A stretch of 64,000 nucleotides of DNA. It comes from Agriotes lineatus (lineage: Eukaryota; Arthropoda; Insecta; Coleoptera; Elateridae). Positions within the stretch are counted from its first letter, which is position 1; every line of letters starts with the position of its first letter. The DNA lies in NCBI GenBank assembly GCA_940337035.1, contig OW679203.1, positions 76,833,061 to 76,897,060 on the forward strand, read 5' to 3'. The notes below the pieces were generated by a model that ran no database searches, was not told the DNA's origin, and saw nothing but the letters and a program-made list of their open reading frames with translations. The position numbers were made by a program, and so were the translations under genes. Below, in pieces: positions 42,419 to 54,758 of the stretch.

Positions 42419-43381
42419 ATGCTTAACCAGTAGACTGCAACAAATGGTTACTGATAAAACTTCAGATACATTTACAAACAACCACAATAAGAAGCCGAAG
42501 ATATATTCAACTGCTACAGTTTCTGCTCTAAGCAAATGCGAGAATATATAGTAAGACTGTAGAGTTATTTCACAACAACTGAAAGCTAAGGTGGGTACAA
42601 TCGACATAATACGAGATTTGTTAACGATTTCAACTGTTTCATTCAACCATTGTTGAATACTGGCAATTATGTTCACTCGATTGTGCATCTTAGCGCAATT
42701 TATTAGTTTCTGCATAGATTGATATCGAACCACTAGCGATAGTACCCAGCACCTCAAAACAACGTTTTGATAGACTTTGTAGAAATACAATATGACAATT
42801 GACGAAAACGAAATACAAAAAGGAATATTACTCAACTGGCCTGATAGACCGCCAAATATACCAATAACTAAAACAATGCACGTAAGAATAATCGAAAATA
42901 TAGTAATATTTCTTGATTTTGTGTAATTTATCATAACTCCATGTTGCTGAATTCTTTGGTCAACTTTAATTATTCTGTTAATATGACGTATTACTACGTC
43001 CACAGAAACGATATTGTTAATAAACACAGTGAAGACCACAAAAAGTAAAATATGCATTTCGTATTTTAGGAACTTTTTCTGTAGGGATGTGTGGGCTTCA
43101 AATGTATAAAGTATGTCATGTATTAAAAGTATATCAGCAGTCAAGCATAAAACCCACAGGTAGAAAATTAATTTATATGCGCTTAAATTGTTGAGTTTTA
43201 CAAAAACTCTATCTGTTACTGGCCCGTTTACTTTAAACTGAGCTGAACCAATCCACATCAAAAATGTGTAGCCAGGTAATAATTCTGTCCAAAAATCCGA
43301 GTTGTGCTTCAAATCTAATGCGTCCATAGTCGTGGTTCTTACAGAAGCTAATTGCTGTACGACAATAACAAACTGGGACAA
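42419..43381 (-). CDS. Gustatory receptor exon 1 (seven-TM chemoreceptor)
   Basis: A 321-codon exon encoding most of a Gr-type ligand-gated cation channel subunit of sensory neurons. The open frame continues to 42368, but a strong donor AAGCAT|GTAAGT at 42419/42418 ends it in phase 0 after SLLVKH. Hydrophobic segments are visible at about 70-90, 110-128, 155-175, 180-200, 255-275 and 290-312, which is six of the seven expected. The seventh and the TYxxxxxQF signature are supplied by the short exons at 34722-35432 in matching phase. The joined length of about 403 residues is normal for insect Grs. The start is the first ATG of the frame; Met19 is an alternative. Divergent Grs are hard to assign, so ligand and subfamily are unknown. 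An odorant receptor is the less likely alternative. Confidence 0.75.
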
Positions 43382-43389
43382 TGGTTCAA

Positions 43390-45270
43390 TATAATGCTAT
43401 GCGGAACAACCATAACATAAAAACAAGTAGGTATCGTAATGGATTAAATTGTTAGGTTATTTATCTATTATTACGCAATTAGTAGATTATTCTACAGCCT
43501 TGTCAAGTAATAATAACAAATAATTTACCATTATTTGAAGTTGAACTCGGATTTGGGTTTTACAACTATAACAATATTGTCTCAAAATAAAGATATGCAA
43601 GTTTGCTCTCAAATTAATAATTCCTTAGCGAAGGACAAGCAAATAGCACCAAACATCATATATCGGACCGTTCCTTTGAAGTAAGTATCTAACTCCTCGA
43701 CAATATTTACAGCTCTTCTTGTAACGTATCGGGGAAGATTATTCTTTCGTTCTCCTGGTGTGTTGTTACTCTAGGTAGCTGATGCGTGGGTTATAGTCTA
43801 TGAACTACATCCAATGAAATTAGTCGAAAATAGAACGTTTATTAATGTTAATATTACAATAAGCCTCTTTCCTTGTTTTACCTATGAGTATATGTTTATA
43901 ATTACCTTTTAGTCTTTTTAAATTGCCCTGTTTATTTTATTTGAATATTAAAAAATTAATTATTTGGATAGCTCCTGAAAATCAGCTGTGGATTCCTTTT
44001 ATCTAGATTGCTTATTCTGAAAATTGGTGTTCCGATTTTAATTTTGTCAACTCAAAATAAGTTCCGCCAAATGATAAGTCAAACAACTTTGAAAATTCAA
44101 AGACAAATACTTGATCGTTACATTTGTTATATAACAATATCAAACAGTAAGTAGTTCCTTAATAATTAATTCACTTTTAATCTTTATTTTCTTTCAGTGC
44201 TTATTTTAAATACCTAAACTCATTTACCTTGTATTTGAACTTATCAATGTTCTCGGCAGTAACCAACTCGTCCCACTCTGCTACCGACCACAACTGCTAC
44301 ACCAAATAAACACGTTGAAGGCCTCCACTGACAACCAAAATGTCAAAACTGACTAGAATCAGGAACAGAAGCCTCCTCACAGCATGGATCCAAACAGACC
44401 CTAGTTGTTGCCACTTATCTCCAACACCATATACAAAACCACTCTTCCAAAGTATTCCACCGACCAGTACCAAGAACTCCGCACAAGGAAAAGACACCAG
44501 ACCTCAATTGCCAAATCCTTCAACGATCTCCTCGGAACCCTCCTTCCTTGTCAACAGCTCGCTGCAATCCAACTCAATCGATGTGCAATGTCAAATATAA
44601 TTCCTCAGTAAACTTAATTGAATATTTCTTTATATTTAACTTCTTCTATAGATTAGCACTGCTTTAGTTAAATGTTCTCACCATTTTCTTAGTCTTGCTT
44701 CATTTCGATATAATCATCTTCTTATTCTGAAATTTAATTTTATTCCAACTCGCAAATTTTGTCTTGATTGTAACCCTTTTAACTTTCCAAACATTTTACT
44801 TTTTAAAATAGAATTTATTTCATAATTTCAAGTTACAAAACTTAATTACAGCTTTACATTCTCAAATTTGTTATCTTAATAATCAAAACAAGGTTCTTAA
44901 CGATATCATAATTTCTCCTTCAAACACACTATATAAGCTTTATTTTGATTTCTACCCACTATATGCAATGATCTATCTCGATTAAGTATTTGTCATTATT
45001 TTCCAATTTCATATTTAGATATTACTTTAAAATCGAATCCTTCTGTTTCTCAATTAGTCTCATATTATTCAATTATAAACTCTTTTTTCTTTTCTAATTA
45101 CATCCCAATTATTTAGATACCCAATTCACATTCAAATTGATCCCTATAATATCCAACTACTGTAATCCCTTAATTCTTTTTTAAAATTGATTTTTATACC
45201 CATATCCATGCCATTACAATATATATACACACACATGTACAATTAGCAATTATTCTTGATTTATAACTGT
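43390..45270. other. Intergenic, nothing firmly recognised
   Basis: AT-rich. The less AT-rich patch 44240-44600 holds overlapping plus-strand frames (44340-44600, 44405-44611). One of them reads DQYQELRTRKRHQTSIAKS and ends QQLAAIQLNRC; this may be the tail of an unidentified retroelement. 44610-45270 is low-complexity T/A/C-rich. Confidence 0.35.
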
Positions 45271-45274
45271 ACTA

Positions 45275-45370
45275 CCTATAGCCCGCGGCTTATGCCGCAT
45301 TTAAAATGTAGGACGAATTGAATAATTTTTATTGCACTGAAGAAAGTCTTAAAGGCATGCTACTCTTGGG
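45275..45370 (-). mobile_element. Helitron-like 3' end, inverted second copy
   Basis: The minus strand reads AATTCGTCCTACATTTTAAA, then GCGGCATAAGCCGCGGG, the same tail as 27590-27650. The terminus here is CTATAGGTAGT rather than CTAG|T, so the end has decayed or was captured differently. Confidence 0.45.
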
Positions 45371-45875
45371 CAATGTCCCCTGACCTTGCTTTTTACTACA
45401 ATTATATGCTGCATAATAAACTATTAACACAGAAATGATTGTTACGCTTAGTTTGTAGTTGTGCATGCAATATTCGAAATAGTTAATTAGATTCTACTTT
45501 TAAGTATTTATTGAATACATTTTGCCCTGAACGGTTAGGCAACCCTATTTACATCTTGACAAATTCTGGCAATTCACAGTTATATTGTTATCAATTTGGC
45601 CCATATGCCTTCATTCCAATAGTTTTTGTAAAATTTGTACTTAAGCCTTTTTTGTAAACGGATTCGAAACGCTCGACGACATAGCTTACGTTATGCATGG
45701 GCAGGATAGCGATCATATGTGCTAACCCTACCTGTAGCTGATTGCTGTCGATTTCCTCTGGTATTGCTGTTCCTGTGCCGAGGTACTCCTGTAGCTCACT
45801 GCGAGTTTCCCTCCCCCCTTCTTGGCACGCTTCCCAGAGAAATTGCCTCGAGACTGCTCGGGGAACTGCATGATA

Positions 45876-45939
45876 TCACAGAAGAGTGAGTGGGTGCGAC
45901 ATATAATCTCTCTTCTGTGATGATATGTCGCACCCACTC
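45876..45939. repeat. Interleaved double inverted repeat
   Basis: Four perfect blocks in the order A B A' B': TCACAGAAGAG (45876-45886), GAGTGGGTGCGACATAT (45888-45904), CTCTTCTGTGA (45910-45920), ATATGTCGCACCCACTC (45923-45939). A pairs with A' and B with B', so the two hairpins cannot both form as simple stems. Confidence 0.8.
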
Positions 45940-46756
45940 GTTCAGCACAATATTCCCCGTACCTACATAGTTTCGTAATCGTTTAACATTGTATAGTTGT
46001 ACATAACCCATAGATATTCTTTGGCACGTCTGTTTTTGTGTAACACTTTTTAACCGTTCTCCTGTGAATTATTCGAGCGATAGTTGCATAATTACGTATT
46101 GAATCAGTCTGTCTACTTACCTGGTTGCTTCCGCAATCACAGTTTATTATATTAATATACGTGTCGTTATTTTGCAATCACTTTTTCATATGCGTAACAA
46201 CTCAGAGTATTAACCTGTTTGATTAGCATCGCGTTTGACAGATTGCTGTAGCCTGTGGCTATATTGCCGCCTGCGGGAATTTTTGCCGTTATTAATTTAG
46301 TCACCCGCTTCAAAATTAACTTTTTAGATGAAGTTTTTGAGCGATAGCAAGTAGGTCGCTTGTAATATAAACAAGGTACTATGGATTTATTTTAGGAATA
46401 TAACAACCCTTGTAAGGCCTTATAAACAGGTACATTCCGCCCCGTCAAAATTTTGAGAAGTGTAAAATCGACTCAGTAAGCTAACATTCGGGGTTGATCG
46501 TTAGCATCTCCCTTCACTTGCGCCGTTCTTGCCCAGTTTACATGTTTAGACCGCTCTCTACCTCACAGAGTTCATTACAATAATAAGAGCTACTGTTGTT
46601 TACATTATTATTTCGTCTTACCACGACATGTTTATGTCTTTACAGGACGGAGCTTACTACTTTATTTCTTCAAATTATGTTTGTAAAGTACAAAAATTTA
46701 ACGTTCTATTATTAATTTTATTAAGCAGCACTATTCTTTTAATGTGTCGTGATTGT

Positions 46757-46781
46757 TATATATATATATATATATATATAA
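46757..46781. repeat. (TA)n microsatellite
   Basis: An uninterrupted run of about 12 TA units. The flanks from 45940 to 46860 have no recognisable coding sequence. Confidence 0.9.
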
Positions 46782-46859
46782 TATTTTTTGAACTATTTAT
46801 ACATTTATATGTGTTTATATGCCATGAAATTAAATGTACTATAGAACCAATCTTTAATA

Positions 46860-48595
46860 AATCTCGTTACTAGCTTGACTTGATGTCATGTTTGTAAGCT
46901 TGGTGTATCTCAACCTTGGGAAGGTCCGACCCAAGGATTTGTCTGCGTCGAGGACCGAACGCCCTTTTCTTTAGTTTCTCTTTCAGCTTCGCTGGAACCC
47001 CAACCCTCACGACGAGTTAGCTAACCTAGGCCGATGTTTACCAGCTGGCAAAACATCCAGTATAACTTTTTCCAACAAGTAATGGCCAATCTTTGCTCCC
47101 TTGGTGACCTGTACAAACTGCTAGAAGACAAAACATTACAAAACCAAACACAAGCCAGGTCACACACAAAAGTTTAGAATTGTCAACCACAAGTGTCATG
47201 TCAACCGAAGCAGATGTGTTCAAACTGAGCTTGTTTAGGACCGTGGTCCCATTCAGTAAGACAATAACGAACCCTCATTATTAAATGAAATATACTTTGT
47301 AGTTTTTAAAAACACAACCAATAGCCGTAATCAGTAATTGTTTTCTATGGTAACTTTCCTATTAAAAGTTATGGGAAGTTTGTTTACAAACGCCGGCTGA
47401 AGCGCGTGGAATCCGCGCGTCAAGATATTTGCTTTTCCGGCGGTGATACTGCGGCAACACTTTCCTGCCAGCAACGTTCTTTGTTAAATGAATGAATGAA
47501 CTCCTGTGAATTCGTGTTTACAACGAGACCCATATACAGGAGATTGTCGAGAGGTCTTATATCTCGTGTAATGAATTGGACGTAGAATTTGACGCTACGG
47601 GTTTGTAGCTCTAGTTGGAAGATTTAGGTTATATACAGAATGGTCGAGAACATCTATGGGCGGAGATTAGACATGTCGCTGGAGCAGCGCCGATGTCTAA
47701 CTTGAGTACTGGAATCTTGGTTGGTGAGTAAGCCTGTCTCCGAATCAACGCTCAAGCGTTCCCCAGTATGGACAGGAGTATCGTGGACGTTTTGCGGGCG
47801 GTGATTGCACTTTTCGCCGGACCAGCCCCGAAGTTCAACCAGAGGTTAGTATGTACTGGACTATCGGGCAAGGAACATGCCCGTCGCTGTGGGCAGCACC
47901 TTGAGCAGAATCCCCGATAGGTTTGTGGGGCTTAAGAGATGTTTTTGGTTAAATGAGCACTAATAACGGTATAAAATGTACCAAGAAATAATAACACCCA
48001 TATACAGAAACGGAAGTAGATTTGTTTTCCGAAACGTTCATGTTTTCATATTTTTTATTTTGCAGTGTGGCGAAATACCCATAAAAATAAGATGATTATT
48101 GAAGCTCCATAAAGAAGTTTCAGAGATTATCTCAGATTACTATTCTTACAAGATAACGAGAAAGTTGGAGAGTAGGAACGAGGGCAGACGCGAGTTTTAG
48201 CATCGACGGTAAACCTAAAATATAGCTATCGCCGTGCAATTTTCGGAGTTTCGAAACCGGAGCGATAGAAGTACAATAGTGTAAAGTAAAAAACTGGAAA
48301 AAAGTAGTGCAAAGTTATTAACGAAAACGGCAGTTAGCGAGCACAAAATTGAGCATTACGAACGGGTAAAAGTCGAACCGGCGAGCGCGATATCTGAGAG
48401 TTTTAGCATATCCATATCGGGTTGGCAGAACAACTGATGTCATAGGGACGATAATCCCGAAAGGCGCGGGTACTAGCGGCAGGCGCTAATGCACCGCCGG
48501 ACCGGAGCATCTTCAAGAGCACCTCCTTTTGAGCAGTGGCGGAACGCGCGGTAAATTAACGGGATAGCGACGTAAATAAAAGCGGCGCGAATGGA
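46860..48595. other. GC-richer region, possibly LINE 5' UTR at its end
   Basis: No certain gene. From about 47390 the sequence is richer in CpG (CCGGCTGAAGCGCGTGGAAT), and it runs into the ORF1 of the LINE at 48600. The 48170-48600 part may be that element's 5' UTR, though no 5' end or TSD could be fixed. Confidence 0.35.
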
Positions 48596-48679
48596 CGATA
48601 TAAAATAAAGTGAAGAAAAGGAAAACCAGTGTAAGCCTTCTTTAAAAGGAAAATAGACACAATAAAACAAGATAATAGT

Positions 48680-49524
48680 GAGGAGAAAACACCAGAGGAA
48701 GAAACCTTTAAAAGGAGCAGAAAAACGCCCAGGTCGCCTACAAAAGGAAACAAAATCAAGCAAGAGACAAATACGGAAGAAGAGATGGAGAAGTTTGAAA
48801 AACTAATCGCAGAAATGAGCAAACAAATGAAAGAGAACAAGAGCGAACTGCAAAACATAAGAGAAGAATTAAAAGCAAACAACAATGAAATAAGAGCTAA
48901 AACGAAAAATTGAAAAGACACAGGGAAGAAATACGCGCCCTGAAAGAAGAATTAGTAAAGAGGGAAATGGAATGGGAAAGGAAAAAGGAAGCGCTACTAG
49001 ACGAAATAAAAAAGTTGAAATTAAAGAATGATAAGGAGTGGGTGGACTAGAAGAAAGCACTAACCGGAAAAGTGTCAATGCTGGAACAAAAATTGGAATT
49101 GATCGAAAAGAACGAGAAAAAATTTAATATAGTGATAAAAGGAATAGGATTCAATAAGAAGCGAAAAGAAATAGAAGTGAAGTAATTCCTGAAAGACAAC
49201 ATTAAAGTAGAAGCAGAAATAAATAAAAATCACTCAATTGAAAACTCGAAAGGACTATCGATAACCATTGTAGAGCTGAACAGCTGGGATAATAAACAAG
49301 CCATAATGCAAAATAAAAATAAACTAAGAGGAACTAAAATTTACTTAGAGAACGACCTAATCTGGAAGGAGAGACAGATACAAAGCAAGCTGAGGATTAT
49401 TGCATTGAAGAAAAAGGGCGAGGGAATACAAACAAGGGTTGGGTACAAGAAGATCATAATTGGGAATGCCACTTATATATGGAACGAAGAACTGGAAGAT
49501 GTCGTAAAACAGTCAAAAAACTGA
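48680..49524 (+). pseudogene. LINE ORF1: coiled coil plus RNA-binding domain
   Basis: Lys/Glu-rich heptad-like reading from 48780 (EEMEKFEKLIAEMSKQMKEN; KREMEWERKKEALLDEIKKL) is followed by a folded part: VIKGIGFNKKRKEIEVK, NSWDNKQAIMQNKNKLRGTK and IYLENDLIWKERQIQSKLR. This is the trimeric coiled coil plus RRM layout of L1-like ORF1 proteins. In-frame stops near 48912, 49048 and 49183 kill it. Confidence 0.65.
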
Positions 49525-49559
49525 ACAACTCTACAACTAAAACAACTACGAAGACGAAC

Positions 49560-51257
49560 ATGGCCAAGAAAACGGATATAATAAGTAAAAGTGATAAAAT
49601 GCAAGTAACCAGTGTAAAGAAAAAAAACAAAGAAACTAAAAATCCATGTAAAATTGCAACATGGAATGTGAGAGGACTAAATTGGAAGAGACACGAATTA
49701 ATAGAGAGTTTCGAAAAGTTTAAAATAGAAATTATAGCAATAACTGGGACTAAAAAGAAAGGTACAGGTAGTAACTTAGTAGAAAACGGGCATTTACTGA
49801 TATATGGAAGAGTAGAAGAAAATCACAGGGCAATAGCGGAAGTGACGTGCCTAATAAAAGAAAATAAAATAACGGAGGTAAGAAAATGGGAATACATCAA
49901 TGAAAGGATATTAATAGTGGAAGTAGGAAATGGCGAAAAAATTATAACAGTGATAGTGGCATATGGGTCAAATAGGGATGAAAAACAAACAGAAAGAGAT
50001 AGTTTCTGAGAAAAATGACAGGAAAACAGAGAAAACTAATAATAGCAATAGACTTTAATGCTAGAGTAGGTAGAGAAGCGGGAAAGTGGCAAGGTGTAAT
50101 AGAAAAAAGTGGCGAAGAAAAATTTAACAAAGATGGAGAACATCTGCTAGAATTTTGTTTAGATAACAACCTAGTAATATCCGATACCCATTACGACGAT
50201 AGGGAGAAACACAGTATACAAGAGAGATGGCAAGCAGGAGTGAAAGATCAGCAGTAGATTACATAATTGTAGAAGTGAAAATAGAAGGGAAGTGAAAGAT
50301 GCGCGAATCAAAAGGGACTACGAAATTGGTAGCGACCACTACCTACTGGAAGCAGTAATCAAAAAGAGGGGCACACCAAAAAGCAACGAGACAAAAACGA
50401 AATGCATTAAAAAATAGAAGATCAAACCCCACAAGCTAAGAATACTAGAAGTGAGAGAGGAGTACTAAGAGGCCCTAACAGAAGAAATAACCAAAAAGGG
50501 ACAGAGCGATAGTAAAAACGTAAATGAAAGATGGGAAAATCTAAAAGATCGATACTAAAAGTAGCAAGCAAGATATGCGGACACACCAGAGTAGGTACCG
50601 GTAAGAAGAGGTCCAAAGAGAAATAAGAGAAAAGAAGAAACTCTGGAAAAGATACATACAAAACAAAACCGTAGTGAACTGCAAAGACTACAAAAGACAG
50701 AGAAGGGTGGTAAAGTAACTAGTACTGGATGCTAAACAAGAATTGGGAAGAATTTGGAAGACTGATGGAAAGAAATAGTAAAGAAAACCAGAAAATGTTC
50801 TATAGAGTAATTAAGAATTTCAAGAGTAAGCCAGAATACAAACTGAAGCAAGTTAAAAACAATATAGAGAAGTTACTGATAAATGAAGATATGATCATAA
50901 ACAGGTGAAAAGAATACTTCGAAGAACTTCTAAATCCAGAAGAAAAAAGTGAGGTAACAGAGGAAGAGAACGCCAAGGACAGGGAAAGAGAAAGTATGCC
51001 CACAGAAGACGGTATGAATACGACGGAACTAAACGAGGCACTAGAGAGAATCAAGACAGCAAAAGCACCAGGAGTAGATGAGGTAGGACCCGAGTTACTA
51101 AAATACATGGGCGAAAATGCCAAAGAAGAATTTCTTACCATCTTAAATTTATGTTGGATACGGAAAGTGATTCCAGATGAATGGAAGATCGGGGTCATTT
51201 TACCCATTTATAAGCAAGGAGATACAAACGAGTGCTCAAACTATAGACGAATCACTT
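49560..51257 (+). pseudogene. LINE ORF2: endonuclease, linker and RT start
   Basis: Endonuclease opens with IATWNVRGLNWKRHELIESF (about 49655). The usual ITETKKKG block reads ITGTKKKG, so the catalytic Glu is lost. DFNARVG (about 50050) is the second catalytic block. The SDH end is disrupted near 50330. The RT N-part reads APGVDEVGPELLKYMG, IPDEWKIGVILPIYKQGD and NYRRITLL. Frame breaks occur near 50008 and 50255, with several stops between 50300 and 50910. Confidence 0.75.
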
Positions 51258-53395
51258 TATTAATAATAATAATAATAATAATACTTTTTATATACCGAAT
51301 TGATATACATTGCTTCTTTACACACAATACAATAAAGGAAACCAAATTATCATCCGGCAAAAACGATAGTAGTCAGATTGTTTCTCTCCAGGGAGGAAAC
51401 ACCTGCTCTTACCTACTGCCGTTATATAAATAACATCGACTAAATAATTATTTAAGGGCAATAAATATTATGCATCAGAATACATGTTTTATCAAAATTT
51501 ATGGAAAAAAAACTGAACATGGAACATTCGAAACATTGGACCTTGAAACAATTGAGTATCGCAAAAGTTTTCTCGATTAATGAAATAATATACGAATCTT
51601 CAACATTGAAATTACATTTTAGATTATTGAATAGATTTGTTCTGCAACCAAGACAATACACTATTCTTAAACGAGCCAAGGGGTTTATTTTTGAAATTCA
51701 TTGAAATTTGGTTATATATTTTGGTAATGTTGTACGTATAAGACCGTTTGTAAAGTTCAGTGTGGTGCAGCAGAATAGTTAATAAGCCCCTATGCCTCAA
51801 ATTAAAATTATTTTATTTTATTTTAATTTTATTCCGCACTCCGCCAACAGCCGTTAGGCCAATTATAGGCGTCACTGTACATTCTATAGGGCTTCCAACC
51901 CCACTAACGACTGTCATGATGTTATTATGACAACCGGTGCGGTGGCTGATTTTACTATAGAGATAAGAAGGAGTTTCCAAGGTAATAATTTTATGGTAAA
52001 GTAGAGCAGCATGAAGAAAACGCCGATTTAACATGTTGAGCCATTTAGTTTCACTAATTTTATGAGAAATATGTTCACGTCTTCTTATTCGATGAATAAG
52101 TCGTAAACACGAATTTTGCACCAACTGAATTTTTCTTTTCGTTGCACTATCAATACAGGGCCCGTAAAGAACATCAAAATAGTTAAATTGAGAAAGCACT
52201 AACCAATCACATAACACTTTTTTGACATTTCCGCTCAGCACTTGTCTATTGCCATAGAGAAGTTTAAGGTTACTATAAGCTCTACGTATACAGCTATTAA
52301 TATGTTCTCGAAACATCAGACTACCATAAAAAATAACTCCCAGTTTCCGTGCAGAGTTCGAACATGGAATTAGAGACTGTTTATGTAATTCTAATATTAA
52401 TATCCGGCAAATGAACATTTCTGTTATTTGGACTTCCAAACACGATAACAACAGATTTTGATGGCTTTATTTTGAAAGCATGAAGTTCTGCCAATTCTAC
52501 AAGTTTATTAAGATCACTATTAATGATTGCAGATATTTAAAGTGTCTTGTGGTTTGAATGACAAATAAATCTGGGTGTCATCAGCATACTGATAGTACTG
52601 ACACTGTTTTAGAGTTGAACTACATAAGTTAGAAGAGTAGATGGTATAAAGCAAAGGACCCAAGATTGAACCTTGTGGTACACCTTGTTTAATATCTCGA
52701 GTATTAGATTTCTGGTTTTTTAGGGATACACATTGCTTCTTGTTTTTTAAATAAGATTCAAGTAGTTTAAGTGCCATTTCACAAAAACCATAGTGATACA
52801 ATATTTCTAGTAATAATTTGTGATTGACCGTATCAAAGACCTTGGAAAAATCTAACAAGACCAGTACTGTTAGATTCCCATTATCAGTAGCTTTTAATAT
52901 ATCATCGGTAAATTTTAATAATGCCGTTGTACAACTATAATTTTTTCGAAAACCTGACTAATAACTAGGTATTAATTTGTTGTCTTCCAAGTAAGTTCTG
53001 ATTTGGCTGTCCATGATTTTTTCCAAGACTTTAGATAAAAATGGGAGAATACTAATTGGCCTCAAATCTTATAATTTTTTGGGTGAATTGATTTTTACAG
53101 TTAGATGTATAACAGCAGCTTTCCACTGTGTTGGAAAGACACCTTCCAACAAGCAGATATTAACTATATTACTTATGTAGGGAAGTATAAAAGGACAACA
53201 CATTTGTAACATCAGTATACTGAGACCATCATTACCAGAGGCATTAGACCTAATACAATGTATACAGTTGTTAATAACCTCTTCCGTAACAGTGCAAAAT
53301 GTAAACGTTTCGAGAGTATCAAGTTTAACGTCTTCATAAAGTCTAAGAACGTCTGGATTAGGTTTATCTATGCTAGAAATGCATGGCGTTAAAGG
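51258..53395 (-). mobile_element. Jockey-like LINE nested in the plus-strand LINE
   Basis: The minus-strand reading runs from 53395: TPCISSIDKPN, VEVFPTQWKA-type block (EGVFPTQWKAAVIHLTVKI), then LDFSKVFDTVNHKL, GVPQGSILGPLLY and catalytic YADDTQIYLSF (about 52560). It continues with LGVIFYGSLMFREHINSC, LVLSQFNYF, VQNSCLRLIHRI and EHISHK. The (TTA)n 3' tail is on its strand at 51258-51292. It is 5'-truncated, with frame breaks. It interrupts the RT of the host LINE, whose frame resumes at 53383-53400. It is the same family as 10262-11510. The C-terminus is cut by unrelated sequence near 51920. Confidence 0.82.
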
Positions 53396-54213
53396 CATAT
53401 GAAAGAATTCTGGAAAATAAACTGAGGAGAGTAGTCGAAGACAAGCTAGAGGATGTTCAGAGTGATTTCAGACCAGGACACAGTGTACAAGACCATACTT
53501 TCACAGTACAACAAGCAATAGAAAAGAAACTAGCAAAAGACAATGAAATATACGCCTGCTTCATCGATATGAAAAAAGCCTTTGATACAGTCAGCAGGAA
53601 CAAAATATGGGAGAGCTTAAAACACAAAAGAGTAAACGAACGCCTAACAGGAGCAATAAAAAGTATTTATGAAGAGACTGTCAACCAAGTAAGAACATGC
53701 AACAGGCTATTGAAGAAGTTCTCCACAACAGAGGGAGTTAGACAAGGGAGCGTAGTTAGCCCATTATTATTTATATGTGCGATGGATGATGCAATTAAAG
53801 AGTGCCAAACAATTATGGAGAAATTTGTAGTGGGATACAAGAATCTTCAACCTGTATACCTGAAGACCTGTGCCTTTGCAGATGATATTGTGCTGTTCGC
53901 CAACTTGGGGAAAAATCTGGCGAAAAACTTAAAAATATGGACGGAAGTACTGACAAGACAAAATCTTGAATTGAACGCAGAGAAAACAAATACTATGGTA
54001 ATCAATAAAAACAAAACAGAGGTTAGAGTTACAATCGAAGAGAAAAGCATAGAGCAAGTGGAAACGTACAAAAACTTGGAAAGCATAGTTGACAGCGAAG
54101 GGAACATAGAAGACGAATTAACTAAAAGAATCCAGTCGGCTAATAGAATCTACTACGCACTACAGAATAAATTTCTCAAACATAAGGAGATAATTAAAAA
54201 AAAAACAAGATAA
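53383..54213 (+). pseudogene. LINE ORF2: RT core, continuing the split element
   Basis: An uninterrupted 276-codon frame: ALKAYERILENKLRR, DVQSDFRPGHSVQDHTF, CFIDMKKAFDTVSRNKIW, TTEGVRQGSVVSPLLF, catalytic FADDIVLFA (about 53880) and VETYKNLESIVDSEGN. The join to NYRRITLL at 51257 fits the RT family order. Stops at 54211-54213 with no C-terminal Cys or AQDR-type domain. Confidence 0.82.
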
Positions 54214-54758
54214 CGTAAGTGCCCGAAAGTCACTGATTCAATTGCAAGCTTTTAATGAATTGCGCTTTTAAGTGACTGTTCTTCAAAGGAAATGGTAGTA
54301 AGTTCTGTGGAAGAATGATTTATGACACTAGAATTATATTAAAAAAATAAATCAAAAATTGTTCTCTAGTGTAGTAATTTTTTGTGTAGTGCATTAAGAA
54401 TGTATGACTACCTCCTCGTACATATTATAAGCAAATTTTAGTTAAATCAACAATCATGTAGAAATACTGTTTTAATCAATTGCTTTAATTCTATACGTCA
54501 ATTTACAATTAACTTATACATAGTTACGACATTGAAAGGTTGCTGTCACGATCTTAGAGTAATACATTAATCTCCATTCATTTACATAGCAGTAGGAACT
54601 TGAATTCGAAGCGGATTCCAGCATAGACCATTATATAACGTAAATACTATTTTAAAATTCGTAGACCAAACCATTTAAAAATTGGAATCTTATACAATTT
54701 GAAATTCGGGCCCAATTTAAATGTCCTAAATCATTCGTTTTTGTTTTACCTTTCAGCC

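Larger units (their letters stand above)
48600..54213 (+). mobile_element. RTE/CR1-like LINE with ORF1 and ORF2, split and decayed
   Basis: Plus-strand element. ORF1 (48600-49524) is followed by ORF2: endonuclease (49620-50260), linker (50270-50990), RT N-part (50996-51257) and, after the nested minus-strand LINE, RT core (53383-54213). It is truncated at 54213 before the C-terminal domain and tail, where the copy B segment begins. Multiple stops and frameshifts. It is A-rich on the plus strand, as usual for such elements. Confidence 0.8.

Noticed and set aside
45728..46177. Minus-strand frames near 45.7-46.2 kb
   Set aside because: Short, overlapping, crossing an inverted-repeat structure; no domain.
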